A stretch of DNA of 64,000 nt from Pristionchus mayeri. Lineage: Eukaryota > Nematoda > Chromadorea > Rhabditida > Neodiplogasteridae. This document shows, piece by piece, positions 22,798 to 35,949 of this stretch. The position numbers and the translations under genes were made by a program. The stretch lies in contig BTRK01000004.1 in NCBI GenBank assembly GCA_036245805.1, forward strand, positions 17,236,001 to 17,300,000. The letters are read 5' to 3'. Every line of letters starts with the position of its first letter. Within the stretch, counting starts at the first letter, position 1. The notes under the pieces were generated by a model. The model was not told where the DNA came from. It saw only the letters and a list, made by a program, of their open reading frames with translations, and searched no databases.

Positions 22798-23522
22798 GAT
22801 GAGAGACGGAAAGGGAGATCTTACCTAGGGCGAGTGCTCTCTGCACGCGCCGGGACAGAAAAGGCCCCTTATCCGCTGATTCTAGAGAGCGCACACTCTT
22901 TATCCAGCGAAACAATTGCATGGATTCGAGCCCGGATCCATCAGAGTGTCCTGAAGAACTCAAGGAGAAGGGGGCCAACCATCGGCAGGAACCTCGAAAC
23001 TCCGCTGAGAAGGAGATCGGAGCAACTCCCCGATCCCACACCCCCGAATTCGGATCACCTGTATCAATAGAGTTGGGTCGGCGCAGGTCTAGGAAGGGAA
23101 TCGAACAGTAAAGTGGAGAGCGAGAGAAGAGAGATTGCATAGAGAAAGAGAAAGAACTCTCCGTCGTTTGCATTCTCTCTCGGATGTGAGTCTCGGAGCG
23201 AATGTTTCTGGCAATGTGCCAACAAAATACAATACATTCTTTTCAAAACGCAATCCATTGGAGTCTAGATCTTCCCAAAAAGATCAGGTGGACATCAGTG
23301 ATGGCAAATCGATACCTGCTCTCCTTCTTTCACACGCTCTCTCGCTCCGTATTATCAGCGAAAGATCACACGAAATGAGCAGAACGCATGTCGATTTGAC
23401 ATCTCGGATTGATCTTTGATCTCGGGAAAGATCAATTCATTTTCCAGTAATCGCATTTTCCTCCACCATCTAGAGCGCACCGATTTGCAGGATACTGGCC
23501 GATTCTTTCACCATTAGCCCTC

Positions 23523-23640
23523 GCTTACGACCATACCCCGTTGAGAACACGACATCCCGTCCGATCTGTCAAGTTAAGCAACGGTGGGCCCAGTTAGTAC
23601 TTGGATCGGAGACGGCTTGGGAATCCTGGGTGTTGTAAGC
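23523..23640 (+). rRNA. 5S rRNA, unit 15
   Basis: Complete copy. Confidence 0.96.
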
Positions 23641-24302
23641 ATTTTGCTATTTTTTATAACCGGATATTGGCTTTTTCTCGTTTCTAGTCAATTTTTGCAC
23701 CTTTTTAAAGGCTGCTTTCGATTGCTATTCATCGATTACGACACGACAAACTATCAAAAAAGTCCGAGTTTTCCTACTCAGGTGTAAATAATTCCGATTT
23801 TTTCTGAAAATGAGTGAAAATTTTGAAGCTAAACCTTCGCCTTTGCTCTCAAAAGTTTCCGCCTATGCTCAACCACTCCCAAAAATGACCTTAACTTATG
23901 CCGTCAACTTTCAGCCGACACCTGTCGGAAGGCAGATACTAGCCAGAGGGTTACGGTAATCATTATCAGGGGTGCTGTAGCTTTGTCTGGTTATCCGCTG
24001 TGGCTAGCATTGAACGCTGAGCACTGCCGCCGTAGTGGCCTGCTTTTCCGCCCATGATGCTCACTCAATAACCCATATAGTAACCATCATTGGGGTACGG
24101 TAACAATCCCCAGGTGTACTGTAGTTGTCCACGAATCAGTACCAGCCCACTGCCCACTGTCTCTAGACACCCTGGCAGGTTCGCGCGTCCAACGGCGGCC
24201 ATGTCTCGATTCTGTCTACCCGATTTTAGCAGGGTCGCACTTTTTCTCAATTTCTCATCCCATTACCCTTCGTACTTTGCGTTATAGAATACGATACTTT
24301 TT

Positions 24303-24440
24303 GCCCCTTCGGGCTTGCAAAAATTGCATACGGACCCGTATTTCAGGGGCCGTAGCGGGCAATTGGGAAAAGTTTTCAACCAGCAATAAACGCACCTCGG
24401 CTAAGCCTCATTGGTCACGTTACCGCCACTGCGCAAAGCT
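24303..24440 (-). ncRNA. U4 snRNA, unit 15, 138-nt form
   Basis: Lacks G108. In the central stem-loop the sixth C-G pair plus bulged U of the long form becomes a single C/U mismatch between TACGG/CCGTA and CCC/GGG. All other landmarks are intact. Confidence 0.93.
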
Positions 24441-25166
24441 GATGAGAGACGGAAAGGGAGATCTTACCTAGGGCGAGTGCTCTCTGCACGCGCCGGGACA
24501 GAAAAGGCCCCTTATCCGCTGATTCTAGAGAGCGCACACTCTTTATCCAGCGAAACAATTGCATGGATTCGACCCCGGATCCATCAGAGTGTCCTGAAGA
24601 ACTCAAGGAGAAGGGGGCCAACCATCGGCAGGAACCTCGAAACTCCGCTGAGAAGGAGATCGGAGCAACTCCCCCGATCCCACACCCCCGAATTCGGATC
24701 AACTCTATCAATAGAGTTGGGTCGGCGCAGGTCTAGGAAGGGAATCGAACAGTAAAGTGGAGAGCGAGAGAAGAGAGATTGCATAGAGAAAGAGAAAGAA
24801 CTCTCCGTCGTTTGCATTCTCTCTCGGATGTGAGTCTCGGAGCGAATGTTTCTGGCAATGTGCCAACAAAATACAATACATTCTTTTCAAAACGCAATCC
24901 ATTGGAGTCTAGATCTTCCCAAAAAGATCAGGTGGACATCAGTGATGGCAAATCGATACCTGCTCTCCTTCTTTCACACGCTCTCTCGCTCCGTATTATC
25001 AGCGAAAGATCACACGAAATGAGCAGAACGCATGTCGATTTGACATCTCGGATTGATCTTTGATCTCGGGAAAGATCAATTCATTTTCCAGTAATCGCAT
25101 TTTCCTCCACCATCTAGAGCGCACCGATTTGCAGGATACTGGCCGATTCTTTCACCATTAGCCCTC

Positions 25167-25284
25167 GCTTACGACCATACCCCGTTGAGAACACGACATC
25201 CCGTCCGATCTGTCAAGTTAAGCAACGGTGGGCCCAGTTAGTACTTGGATCGGAGACGGCTTGGGAATCCTGGGTGTTGTAAGC
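25167..25284 (+). rRNA. 5S rRNA, unit 16
   Basis: Complete copy. Confidence 0.96.
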
Positions 25285-25946
25285 ATTTTGCTATTTTTTA
25301 TAACCGGATATTGGCTTTTTCTCGTTTCTAGTCAATTTTTGCACCTTTTTAAAGGCTGCTTTCGATTGCTATTCATCGATTACGACACGACAAACTATCA
25401 AAAAAGTCCGAGTTTTCCTACTCAGGTGTAAATAATTCCGATTTTTTCTGAAAATGAGTGAAAATTTTGAAGCTAAACCTTCGCCTTTGCTCTCAAAAGT
25501 TTCCGCCTATGCTCAACCACTCCCAAAAATGACCTTAACTTATGCCGTCAACTTTCAGCCGACACCTGTCGGAAGGCAGATACTAGCCAGAGGGTTACGG
25601 TAATCATTATCAGGGGTGCTGTAGCTTTGTCTGGTTATCCGCTGTGGCTAGCATTGAACGCTGAGCACTGCCGCCGTAGTGGCCTGCTTTTCCGCCCATG
25701 ATGCTCACTCAATAACCCATATAGTAACCATCATTGGGGTACGGTAACAATCCCCAGGTGTACTGTAGTTGTCCACGAATCAGTACCAGCCCACTGCCCA
25801 CTGTCTCTAGACACCCTGGCAGGTTCGCGCGTCCAACGGCGGCCATGTCTCGATTCTGTCTACCCGATTTTAGCAGGGTCGCACTTTTTCTCAATTTCTC
25901 ATCCCATTACCCTTCGTACTTTGCGTTATAGAATACGATACTTTTT

Positions 25947-26084
25947 GCCCCTTCGGGCTTGCAAAAATTGCATACGGACCCGTATTTCAGGGGCCGTAGC
26001 GGGCAATTGGGAAAAGTTTTCAACCAGCAATAAACGCACCTCGGCTAAGCCTCATTGGTCACGTTACCGCCACTGCGCAAAGCT
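25947..26084 (-). ncRNA. U4 snRNA, unit 16, 138-nt form
   Basis: Lacks G108. Confidence 0.93.
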
Positions 26085-26810
26085 GATGAGAGACGGAAAG
26101 GGAGATCTTACCTAGGGCGAGTGCTCTCTGCACGCGCCGGGACAGAAAAGGCCCCTTATCCGCTGATTCTAGAGAGCGCACACTCTTTATCCAGCGAAAC
26201 AATTGCATGGATTCGACCCCGGATCCATCAGAGTGTCCTGAAGAACTCAAGGAGAAGGGGGCCAACCATCGGCAGGAACCTCGAAACTCCGCTGAGAAGG
26301 AGATCGGAGCAACTCCCCCGATCCCACACCCCCGAATTCGGATCAACTCTATCAATAGAGTTGGGTCGGCGCAGGTCTAGGAAGGGAATCGAACAGTAAA
26401 GTGGAGAGCGAGAGAAGAGAGATTGCATAGAGAAAGAGAAAGAACTCTCCGTCGTTTGCATTCTCTCTCGGATGTGAGTCTCGGAGCGAATGTTTCTGGC
26501 AATGTGCCAACAAAATACAATACATTCTTTTCAAAACGCAATCCATTGGAGTCTAGATCTTCCCAAAAAGATCAGGTGGACATCAGTGATGGCAAATCGA
26601 TACCTGCTCTCCTTCTTTCACACGCTCTCTCGCTCCGTATTATCAGCGAAAGATCACACGAAATGAGCAGAACGCATGTCGATTTGACATCTCGGATTGA
26701 TCTTTGATCTCGGGAAAGATCAATTCATTTTCCAGTAATCGCATTTTCCTCCACCATCTAGAGCGCACCGATTTGCAGGATACTGGCCGATTCTTTCACC
26801 ATTAGCCCTC

Positions 26811-26928
26811 GCTTACGACCATACCCCGTTGAGAACACGACATCCCGTCCGATCTGTCAAGTTAAGCAACGGTGGGCCCAGTTAGTACTTGGATCGGAGA
26901 CGGCTTGGGAATCCTGGGTGTTGTAAGC
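26811..26928 (+). rRNA. 5S rRNA, unit 17
   Basis: Complete copy. Confidence 0.96.
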
Positions 26929-27590
26929 ATTTTGCTATTTTTTATAACCGGATATTGGCTTTTTCTCGTTTCTAGTCAATTTTTGCACCTTTTTAAAGGC
27001 TGCTTTCGATTGCTATTCATCGATTACGACACGACAAACTATCAAAAAAGTCCGAGTTTTCCTACTCAGGTGTAAATAATTCCGATTTTTTCTGAAAATG
27101 AGTGAAAATTTTGAAGCTAAACCTTCGCCTTTGCTCTCAAAAGTTTCCGCCTATGCTCAACCACTCCCAAAAATGACCTTAACTTATGCCGTCAACTTTC
27201 AGCCGACTCCTGTCGGAAGGCAGATACTAGCCAGAGGGTTACGGTAATCATTATCAGGGGTGCTGTAGCTTTGTCTGGTTATCCGCTGTGGCTAGCATTG
27301 AACGCTGAGCACTGCCGCCGTAGTGGCCTGCTTTTCCGCCCATGATGCTCACTCAATAACCCATATAGTAACCATCATTGGGGTACGGTAACAATCCCCA
27401 GGTGTACTGTAGTTGTCCACGAATCAGTACCAGCCCACTGCCCACTGTCTCTAGACACCCTGGCAGGTTCGCGCGTCCAACGGCGGCCATGTCTCGATTC
27501 TGTCTACCCGATTTTAGCAGGGTCGCACTTTTTCTCAATTTCTCATCCCATTACCCTTCGCACTTTGTGTTATAGAATACGATACTTTTT

Positions 27591-27729
27591 GCCCCTTCGG
27601 GCTTGCAAAAATTGCATACGGCACCCGTATTTCAGGGGCCGTAGCGGGCAATTGGGAAAAGTTTTCAACCAGCAATAAACGCACCTCGGCTAAGCCTCAT
27701 TGGTCACGTTACCGCCACTGCGCAAAGCT
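27591..27729 (-). ncRNA. U4 snRNA, unit 17
   Basis: 139-nt form. Confidence 0.95.
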
Positions 27730-28454
27730 GATGAGAGACGGAAAGGGAGATCTTACCTAGGGCGAGTGCTCTCTGCACGCGCCGGGACAGAAAAGGCCCC
27801 TTATCCGCTGATTCTAGAGAGCGCACACTCTTTATCCAGCGAAACAATTGCATGGATTCGACCCCGGATCCATCAGAGTGTCCTGAAGAACTCAAGGAGA
27901 AGGGGGCCAACCATCGGCAGGAACCTCGAAACTCCGCTGAGAAGGAGATCGGAGCAACTCCCCGATCCCACACCCCCGAATTCGGATCAACTCTATCAAT
28001 AGAGTTGGGTCGGCGCAGGTCTAGGAAGGGAATCGAACAGTAAAGTGGAGAGCGAGAGAAGAGAGATTGCATAGAGAAAGAGAAAGAACTCTCCGTCGTT
28101 TGCATTCTCTCTCGGATGTGAGTCTCGGAGCGAATGTTTCTGGCAATGTGCCAACAAAATACAATACATTCTTTTCAAAACGCAATCCATTGGAGTCTAG
28201 ATCTTCCCAAAAAGATCAGGTGGACATCAGTGATGGCAAATCGATACCTGCTCTCCTTCTTTCACACGCTCTCTCGCTCCGTATTATCAGCGAAAGATCA
28301 CACGAAATGAGCAGAACGCATGTCGATTTGACATCTCGGATTGATCTTTGATCTCGGGAAAGATCAATTCATTTTCCAGTAATCGCATTTTCCTCCACCA
28401 TCTAGAGCGCACCGATTTGCAGGATACTGGCCGATTCTTTCACCATTAGCCCTC

Positions 28455-28572
28455 GCTTACGACCATACCCCGTTGAGAACACGACATCCCGTCCGATCTG
28501 TCAAGTTAAGCAACGGTGGGCCCAGTTAGTACTTGGATCGGAGACGGCTTGGGAATCCTGGGTGTTGTAAGC
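28455..28572 (+). rRNA. 5S rRNA, unit 18
   Basis: Complete copy. Confidence 0.96.
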
Positions 28573-29234
28573 ATTTTGCTATTTTTTATAACCGGATATT
28601 GGCTTTTTCTCGTTTCTAGTCAATTTTTGCACCTTTTTAAAGGCTGCTTTCGATTGCTATTCATCGATTACGACACGACAAACTATCAAAAAAGTCCGAG
28701 TTTTCCTACTCAGGTGTAAATAATTCCGATTTTTTCTGAAAATGAGTGAAAATTTTGAAGCTAAACCTTCGCCTTTGCTCTCAAAAGTTTCCGCCTATGC
28801 TCAACCACTCCCAAAAATGACCTTAACTTATGCCGTCAACTTTCAGCCGACACCTGTCGGAAGGCAGATACTAGCCAGAGGGTTACGGTAATCATTATCA
28901 GGGGTGCTGTAGCTTTGTCTGGTTATCCGCTGTGGCTAGCATTGAACGCTGAGCACTGCCGCCGTAGTGGCCTGCTTTTCCGCCCATGATGCTCACTCAA
29001 TAACCCATATAGTAACCATCATTGGGGTACGGTAACAATCCCCAGGTGTACTGTAGTTGTCCACGAATCAGTACCAGCCCACTGCCCACTGTCTCTAGAC
29101 ACCCTGGCAGGTTCGCGCGTCCAACGGCGGCCATGTCTCGATTCTGTCTACCCGATTTTAGCAGGGTCGCACTTTTTCTCAATTTCTCATCCCATTACCC
29201 TTCGTACTTTGCGTTATAGAATACGATACTTTTT

Positions 29235-29372
29235 GCCCCTTCGGGCTTGCAAAAATTGCATACGGACCCGTATTTCAGGGGCCGTAGCGGGCAATTGGGA
29301 AAAGTTTTCAACCAGCAATAAACGCACCTCGGCTAAGCCTCATTGGTCACGTTACCGCCACTGCGCAAAGCT
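29235..29372 (-). ncRNA. U4 snRNA, unit 18, 138-nt form
   Basis: Lacks G108. Confidence 0.93.
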
Positions 29373-30098
29373 GATGAGAGACGGAAAGGGAGATCTTACC
29401 TAGGGCGAGTGCTCTCTGCACGCGCCGGGACAGAAAAGGCCCCTTATCCGCTGATTCTAGAGAGCGCACACTCTTTATCCAGCGAAACAATTGCATGGAT
29501 TCGACCCCGGATCCATCAGAGTGTCCTGAAGAACTCAAGGAGAAGGGGGCCAACCATCGGCAGGAACCTCGAAACTCCGCTGAGAAGGAGATCGGAGCAA
29601 CTCCCCCGATCCCACACCCCCGAATTCGGATCAACTCTATCAATAGAGTTGGGTCGGCGCAGGTCTAGGAAGGGAATCGAACAGTAAAGTGGAGAGCGAG
29701 AGAAGAGAGATTGCATAGAGAAAGAGAAAGAACTCTCCGTCGTTTGCATTCTCTCTCGGATGTGAGTCTCGGAGCGAATGTTTCTGGCAATGTGCCAACA
29801 AAATACAATACATTCTTTTCAAAACGCAATCCATTGGAGTCTAGATCTTCCCAAAAAGATCAGGTGGACATCAGTGATGGCAAATCGATACCTGCTCTCC
29901 TTCTTTCACACGCTCTCTCGCTCCGTATTATCAGCGAAAGATCACACGAAATGAGCAGAACGCATGTCGATTTGACATCTCGGATTGATCTTTGATCTCG
30001 GGAAAGATCAATTCATTTTCCAGTAATCGCATTTTCCTCCACCATCTAGAGCGCACCGATTTGCAGGATACTGGCCGATTCTTTCACCATTAGCCCTC

Positions 30099-30216
30099 GC
30101 TTACGACCATACCCCGTTGAGAACACGACATCCCGTCCGATCTGTCAAGTTAAGCAACGGTGGGCCCAGTTAGTACTTGGATCGGAGACGGCTTGGGAAT
30201 CCTGGGTGTTGTAAGC
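30099..30216 (+). rRNA. 5S rRNA, unit 19
   Basis: Complete copy. Confidence 0.96.
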
Positions 30217-30878
30217 ATTTTGCTATTTTTTATAACCGGATATTGGCTTTTTCTCGTTTCTAGTCAATTTTTGCACCTTTTTAAAGGCTGCTTTCGATTG
30301 CTATTCATCGATTACGACACGACAAACTATCAAAAAAGTCCGAGTTTTCCTACTCAGGTGTAAATAATTCCGATTTTTTCTGAAAATGAGTGAAAATTTT
30401 GAAGCTAAACCTTCGCCTTTGCTCTCAAAAGTTTCCGCCTATGCTCAACCACTCCCAAAAATGACCTTAACTTATGCCGTCAACTTTCAGCCGACACCTG
30501 TCGGAAGGCAGATACTAGCCAGAGGGTTACGGTAATCATTATCAGGGGTGCTGTAGCTTTGTCTGGTTATCCGCTGTGGCTAGCATTGAACGCTGAGCAC
30601 TGCCGCCGTAGTGGCCTGCTTTTCCGCCCATGATGCTCACTCAATAACCCATATAGTAACCATCATTGGGGTACGGTAACAATCCCCAGGTGTACTGTAG
30701 TTGTCCACGAATCAGTACCAGCCCACTGCCCACTGTCTCTAGACACCCTGGCAGGTTCGCGCGTCCAACGGCGGCCATGTCTCGATTCTGTCTACCCGAT
30801 TTTAGCAGGGTCGCACTTTTTCTCAATTTCTCATCCCATTACCCTTCGTACTTTGCGTTATAGAATACGATACTTTTT

Positions 30879-31016
30879 GCCCCTTCGGGCTTGCAAAAAT
30901 TGCATACGGACCCGTATTTCAGGGGCCGTAGCGGGCAATTGGGAAAAGTTTTCAACCAGCAATAAACGCACCTCGGCTAAGCCTCATTGGTCACGTTACC
31001 GCCACTGCGCAAAGCT
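30879..31016 (-). ncRNA. U4 snRNA, unit 19, 138-nt form
   Basis: Lacks G108. Confidence 0.93.
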
Positions 31017-31742
31017 GATGAGAGACGGAAAGGGAGATCTTACCTAGGGCGAGTGCTCTCTGCACGCGCCGGGACAGAAAAGGCCCCTTATCCGCTGATT
31101 CTAGAGAGCGCACACTCTTTATCCAGCGAAACAATTGCATGGATTCGACCCCGGATCCATCAGAGTGTCCTGAAGAACTCAAGGAGAAGGGGGCCAACCA
31201 TCGGCAGGAACCTCGAAACTCCGCTGAGAAGGAGATCGGAGCAACTCCCCCGATCCCACACCCCCGAATTCGGATCAACTCTATCAATAGAGTTGGGTCG
31301 GCGCAGGTCTAGGAAGGGAATCGAACAGTAAAGTGGAGAGCGAGAGAAGAGAGATTGCATAGAGAAAGAGAAAGAACTCTCCGTCGTTTGCATTCTCTCT
31401 CGGATGTGAGTCTCGGAGCGAATGTTTCTGGCAATGTGCCAACAAAATACAATACATTCTTTTCAAAACGCAATCCATTGGAGTCTAGATCTTCCCAAAA
31501 AGATCAGGTGGACATCAGTGATGGCAAATCGATACCTGCTCTCCTTCTTTCACACGCTCTCTCGCTCCGTATTATCAGCGAAAGATCACACGAAATGAGC
31601 AGAACGCATGTCGATTTGACATCTCGGATTGATCTTTGATCTCGGGAAAGATCAATTCATTTTCCAGTAATCGCATTTTCCTCCACCATCTAGAGCGCAC
31701 CGATTTGCAGGATACTGGCCGATTCTTTCACCATTAGCCCTC

Positions 31743-31860
31743 GCTTACGACCATACCCCGTTGAGAACACGACATCCCGTCCGATCTGTCAAGTTAAGCA
31801 ACGGTGGGCCCAGTTAGTACTTGGATCGGAGACGGCTTGGGAATCCTGGGTGTTGTAAGC
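31743..31860 (+). rRNA. 5S rRNA, unit 20
   Basis: Complete copy. Confidence 0.96.
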
Positions 31861-32522
31861 ATTTTGCTATTTTTTATAACCGGATATTGGCTTTTTCTCG
31901 TTTCTAGTCAATTTTTGCACCTTTTTAAAGGCTGCTTTCGATTGCTATTCATCGATTACGACACGACAAACTATCAAAAAAGTCCGAGTTTTCCTACTCA
32001 GGTGTAAATAATTCCGATTTTTTCTGAAAATGAGTGAAAATTTTGAAGCTAAACCTTCGCCTTTGCTCTCAAAAGTTTCCGCCTATGCTCAACCACTCCC
32101 AAAAATGACCTTAACTTATGCCGTCAACTTTCAGCCGACTCCTGTCGGAAGGCAGATACTAGCCAGAGGGTTACGGTAATCATTATCAGGGGTGCTGTAG
32201 CTTTGTCTGGTTATCCGCTGTGGCTAGCATTGAACGCTGAGCACTGCCGCCGTAGTGGCCTGCTTTTCCGCCCATGATGCTCACTCAATAACCCATATAG
32301 TAACCATCATTGGGGTACGGTAACAATCCCCAGGTGTACTGTAGTTGTCCACGAATCAGTACCAGCCCACTGCCCACTGTCTCTAGACACCCTGGCAGGT
32401 TCGCGCGTCCAACGGCGGCCATGTCTCGATTCTGTCTACCCGATTTTAGCAGGGTCGCACTTTTTCTCAATTTCTCATCCCATTACCCTTCGCACTTTGT
32501 GTTATAGAATACGATACTTTTT

Positions 32523-32661
32523 GCCCCTTCGGGCTTGCAAAAATTGCATACGGCACCCGTATTTCAGGGGCCGTAGCGGGCAATTGGGAAAAGTTTTCAA
32601 CCAGCAATAAACGCACCTCGGCTAAGCCTCATTGGTCACGTTACCGCCACTGCGCAAAGCT
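32523..32661 (-). ncRNA. U4 snRNA, unit 20
   Basis: 139-nt form. Confidence 0.95.
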
Positions 32662-33386
32662 GATGAGAGACGGAAAGGGAGATCTTACCTAGGGCGAGTG
32701 CTCTCTGCACGCGCCGGGACAGAAAAGGCCCCTTATCCGCTGATTCTAGAGAGCGCACACTCTTTATCCAGCGAAACAATTGCATGGATTCGACCCCGGA
32801 TCCATCAGAGTGTCCTGAAGAACTCAAGGAGAAGGGGGCCAACCATCGGCAGGAACCTCGAAACTCCGCTGAGAAGGAGATCGGAGCAACTCCCCGATCC
32901 CACACCCCCGAATTCGGATCAACTCTATCAATAGAGTTGGGTCGGCGCAGGTCTAGGAAGGGAATCGAACAGTAAAGTGGAGAGCGAGAGAAGAGAGATT
33001 GCATAGAGAAAGAGAAAGAACTCTCCGTCGTTTGCATTCTCTCTCGGATGTGAGTCTCGGAGCGAATGTTTCTGGCAATGTGCCAACAAAATACAATACA
33101 TTCTTTTCAAAACGCAATCCATTGGAGTCTAGATCTTCCCAAAAAGATCAGGTGGACATCAGTGATGGCAAATCGATACCTGCTCTCCTTCTTTCACACG
33201 CTCTCTCGCTCCGTATTATCAGCGAAAGATCACACGAAATGAGCAGAACGCATGTCGATTTGACATCTCGGATTGATCTTTGATCTCGGGAAAGATCAAT
33301 TCATTTTCCAGTAATCGCATTTTCCTCCACCATCTAGAGCGCACCGATTTGCAGGATACTGGCCGATTCTTTCACCATTAGCCCTC

Positions 33387-33504
33387 GCTTACGACCATAC
33401 CCCGTTGAGAACACGACATCCCGTCCGATCTGTCAAGTTAAGCAACGGTGGGCCCAGTTAGTACTTGGATCGGAGACGGCTTGGGAATCCTGGGTGTTGT
33501 AAGC
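33387..33504 (+). rRNA. 5S rRNA, unit 21
   Basis: Complete copy. Confidence 0.96.
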
Positions 33505-34166
33505 ATTTTGCTATTTTTTATAACCGGATATTGGCTTTTTCTCGTTTCTAGTCAATTTTTGCACCTTTTTAAAGGCTGCTTTCGATTGCTATTCATCGAT
33601 TACGACACGACAAACTATCAAAAAAGTCCGAGTTTTCCTACTCAGGTGTAAATAATTCCGATTTTTTCTGAAAATGAGTGAAAATTTTGAAGCTAAACCT
33701 TCGCCTTTGCTCTCAAAAGTTTCCGCCTATGCTCAACCACTCCCAAAAATGACCTTAACTTATGCCGTCAACTTTCAGCCGACTCCTGTCGGAAGGCAGA
33801 TACTAGCCAGAGGGTTACGGTAATCATTATCAGGGGTGCTGTAGCTTTGTCTGGTTATCCGCTGTGGCTAGCATTGAACGCTGAGCACTGCCGCCGTAGT
33901 GGCCTGCTTTTCCGCCCATGATGCTCACTCAATAACCCATATAGTAACCATCATTGGGGTACGGTAACAATCCCCAGGTGTACTGTAGTTGTCCACGAAT
34001 CAGTACCAGCCCACTGCCCACTGTCTCTAGACACCCTGGCAGGTTCGCGCGTCCAACGGCGGCCATGTCTCGATTCTGTCTACCCGATTTTAGCAGGGTC
34101 GCACTTTTTCTCAATTTCTCATCCCATTACCCTTCGCACTTTGTGTTATAGAATACGATACTTTTT

Positions 34167-34305
34167 GCCCCTTCGGGCTTGCAAAAATTGCATACGGCAC
34201 CCGTATTTCAGGGGCCGTAGCGGGCAATTGGGAAAAGTTTTCAACCAGCAATAAACGCACCTCGGCTAAGCCTCATTGGTCACGTTACCGCCACTGCGCA
34301 AAGCT
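34167..34305 (-). ncRNA. U4 snRNA, unit 21
   Basis: 139-nt form. Confidence 0.95.
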
Positions 34306-35030
34306 GATGAGAGACGGAAAGGGAGATCTTACCTAGGGCGAGTGCTCTCTGCACGCGCCGGGACAGAAAAGGCCCCTTATCCGCTGATTCTAGAGAGCGC
34401 ACACTCTTTATCCAGCGAAACAATTGCATGGATTCGACCCCGGATCCATCAGAGTGTCCTGAAGAACTCAAGGAGAAGGGGGCCAACCATCGGCAGGAAC
34501 CTCGAAACTCCGCTGAGAAGGAGATCGGAGCAACTCCCCGATCCCACACCCCCGAATTCGGATCAACTCTATCAATAGAGTTGGGTCGGCGCAGGTCTAG
34601 GAAGGGAATCGAACAGTAAAGTGGAGAGCGAGAGAAGAGAGATTGCATAGAGAAAGAGAAAGAACTCTCCGTCGTTTGCATTCTCTCTCGGATGTGAGTC
34701 TCGGAGCGAATGTTTCTGGCAATGTGCCAACAAAATACAATACATTCTTTTCAAAACGCAATCCATTGGAGTCTAGATCTTCCCAAAAAGATCAGGTGGA
34801 CATCAGTGATGGCAAATCGATACCTGCTCTCCTTCTTTCACACGCTCTCTCGCTCCGTATTATCAGCGAAAGATCACACGAAATGAGCAGAACGCATGTC
34901 GATTTGACATCTCGGATTGATCTTTGATCTCGGGAAAGATCAATTCATTTTCCAGTAATCGCATTTTCCTCCACCATCTAGAGCGCACCGATTTGCAGGA
35001 TACTGGCCGATTCTTTCACCATTAGCCCTC

Positions 35031-35148
35031 GCTTACGACCATACCCCGTTGAGAACACGACATCCCGTCCGATCTGTCAAGTTAAGCAACGGTGGGCCCA
35101 GTTAGTACTTGGATCGGAGACGGCTTGGGAATCCTGGGTGTTGTAAGC
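35031..35148 (+). rRNA. 5S rRNA, unit 22
   Basis: Complete copy. Confidence 0.96.
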
Positions 35149-35810
35149 ATTTTGCTATTTTTTATAACCGGATATTGGCTTTTTCTCGTTTCTAGTCAAT
35201 TTTTGCACCTTTTTAAAGGCTGCTTTCGATTGCTATTCATCGATTACGACACGACAAACTATCAAAAAAGTCCGAGTTTTCCTACTCAGGTGTAAATAAT
35301 TCCGATTTTTTCTGAAAATGAGTGAAAATTTTGAAGCTAAACCTTCGCCTTTGCTCTCAAAAGTTTCCGCCTATGCTCAACCACTCCCAAAAATGACCTT
35401 AACTTATGCCGTCAACTTTCAGCCGACTCCTGTCGGAAGGCAGATACTAGCCAGAGGGTTACGGTAATCATTATCAGGGGTGCTGTAGCTTTGTCTGGTT
35501 ATCCGCTGTGGCTAGCATTGAACGCTGAGCACTGCCGCCGTAGTGGCCTGCTTTTCCGCCCATGATGCTCACTCAATAACCCATATAGTAACCATCATTG
35601 GGGTACGGTAACAATCCCCAGGTGTACTGTAGTTGTCCACGAATCAGTACCAGCCCACTGCCCACTGTCTCTAGACACCCTGGCAGGTTCGCGCGTCCAA
35701 CGGCGGCCATGTCTCGATTCTGTCTACCCGATTTTAGCAGGGTCGCACTTTTTCTCAATTTCTCATCCCATTACCCTTCGCACTTTGTGTTATAGAATAC
35801 GATACTTTTT

Positions 35811-35949
35811 GCCCCTTCGGGCTTGCAAAAATTGCATACGGCACCCGTATTTCAGGGGCCGTAGCGGGCAATTGGGAAAAGTTTTCAACCAGCAATAAAC
35901 GCACCTCGGCTAAGCCTCATTGGTCACGTTACCGCCACTGCGCAAAGCT
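35811..35949 (-). ncRNA. U4 snRNA, unit 22
   Basis: 139-nt form. Confidence 0.95.

Larger units (their letters stand above)
21384..23027. repeat. unit 14, class II (4 C)
   Basis: 893T. Private C to G at 22930 in the loop of the ATGGAT/ATCCAT inverted repeat. Confidence 0.97.
23028..24671. repeat. unit 15, class III
   Basis: 893A. First class III unit. Private A to C at 23058 and C to G at 23061 disrupt the left arm of the 29-48 hairpin. Confidence 0.97.
24672..26315. repeat. unit 16, class III
   Basis: 893A. 1,644 bp. Confidence 0.97.
26316..27959. repeat. unit 17, class II (4 C)
   Basis: 893T. Closes the III-III-II block of units 15-17. Confidence 0.97.
27960..29603. repeat. unit 18, class III
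   Basis: 893A. Starts a second III-III-II block. Confidence 0.97.
29604..31247. repeat. unit 19, class III
   Basis: 893A. 1,644 bp. Confidence 0.97.
31248..32891. repeat. unit 20, class II (4 C)
   Basis: 893T. Closes the second III-III-II block. Confidence 0.97.
32892..34535. repeat. unit 21, class II (4 C)
   Basis: 893T. 1,644 bp. Confidence 0.97.
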
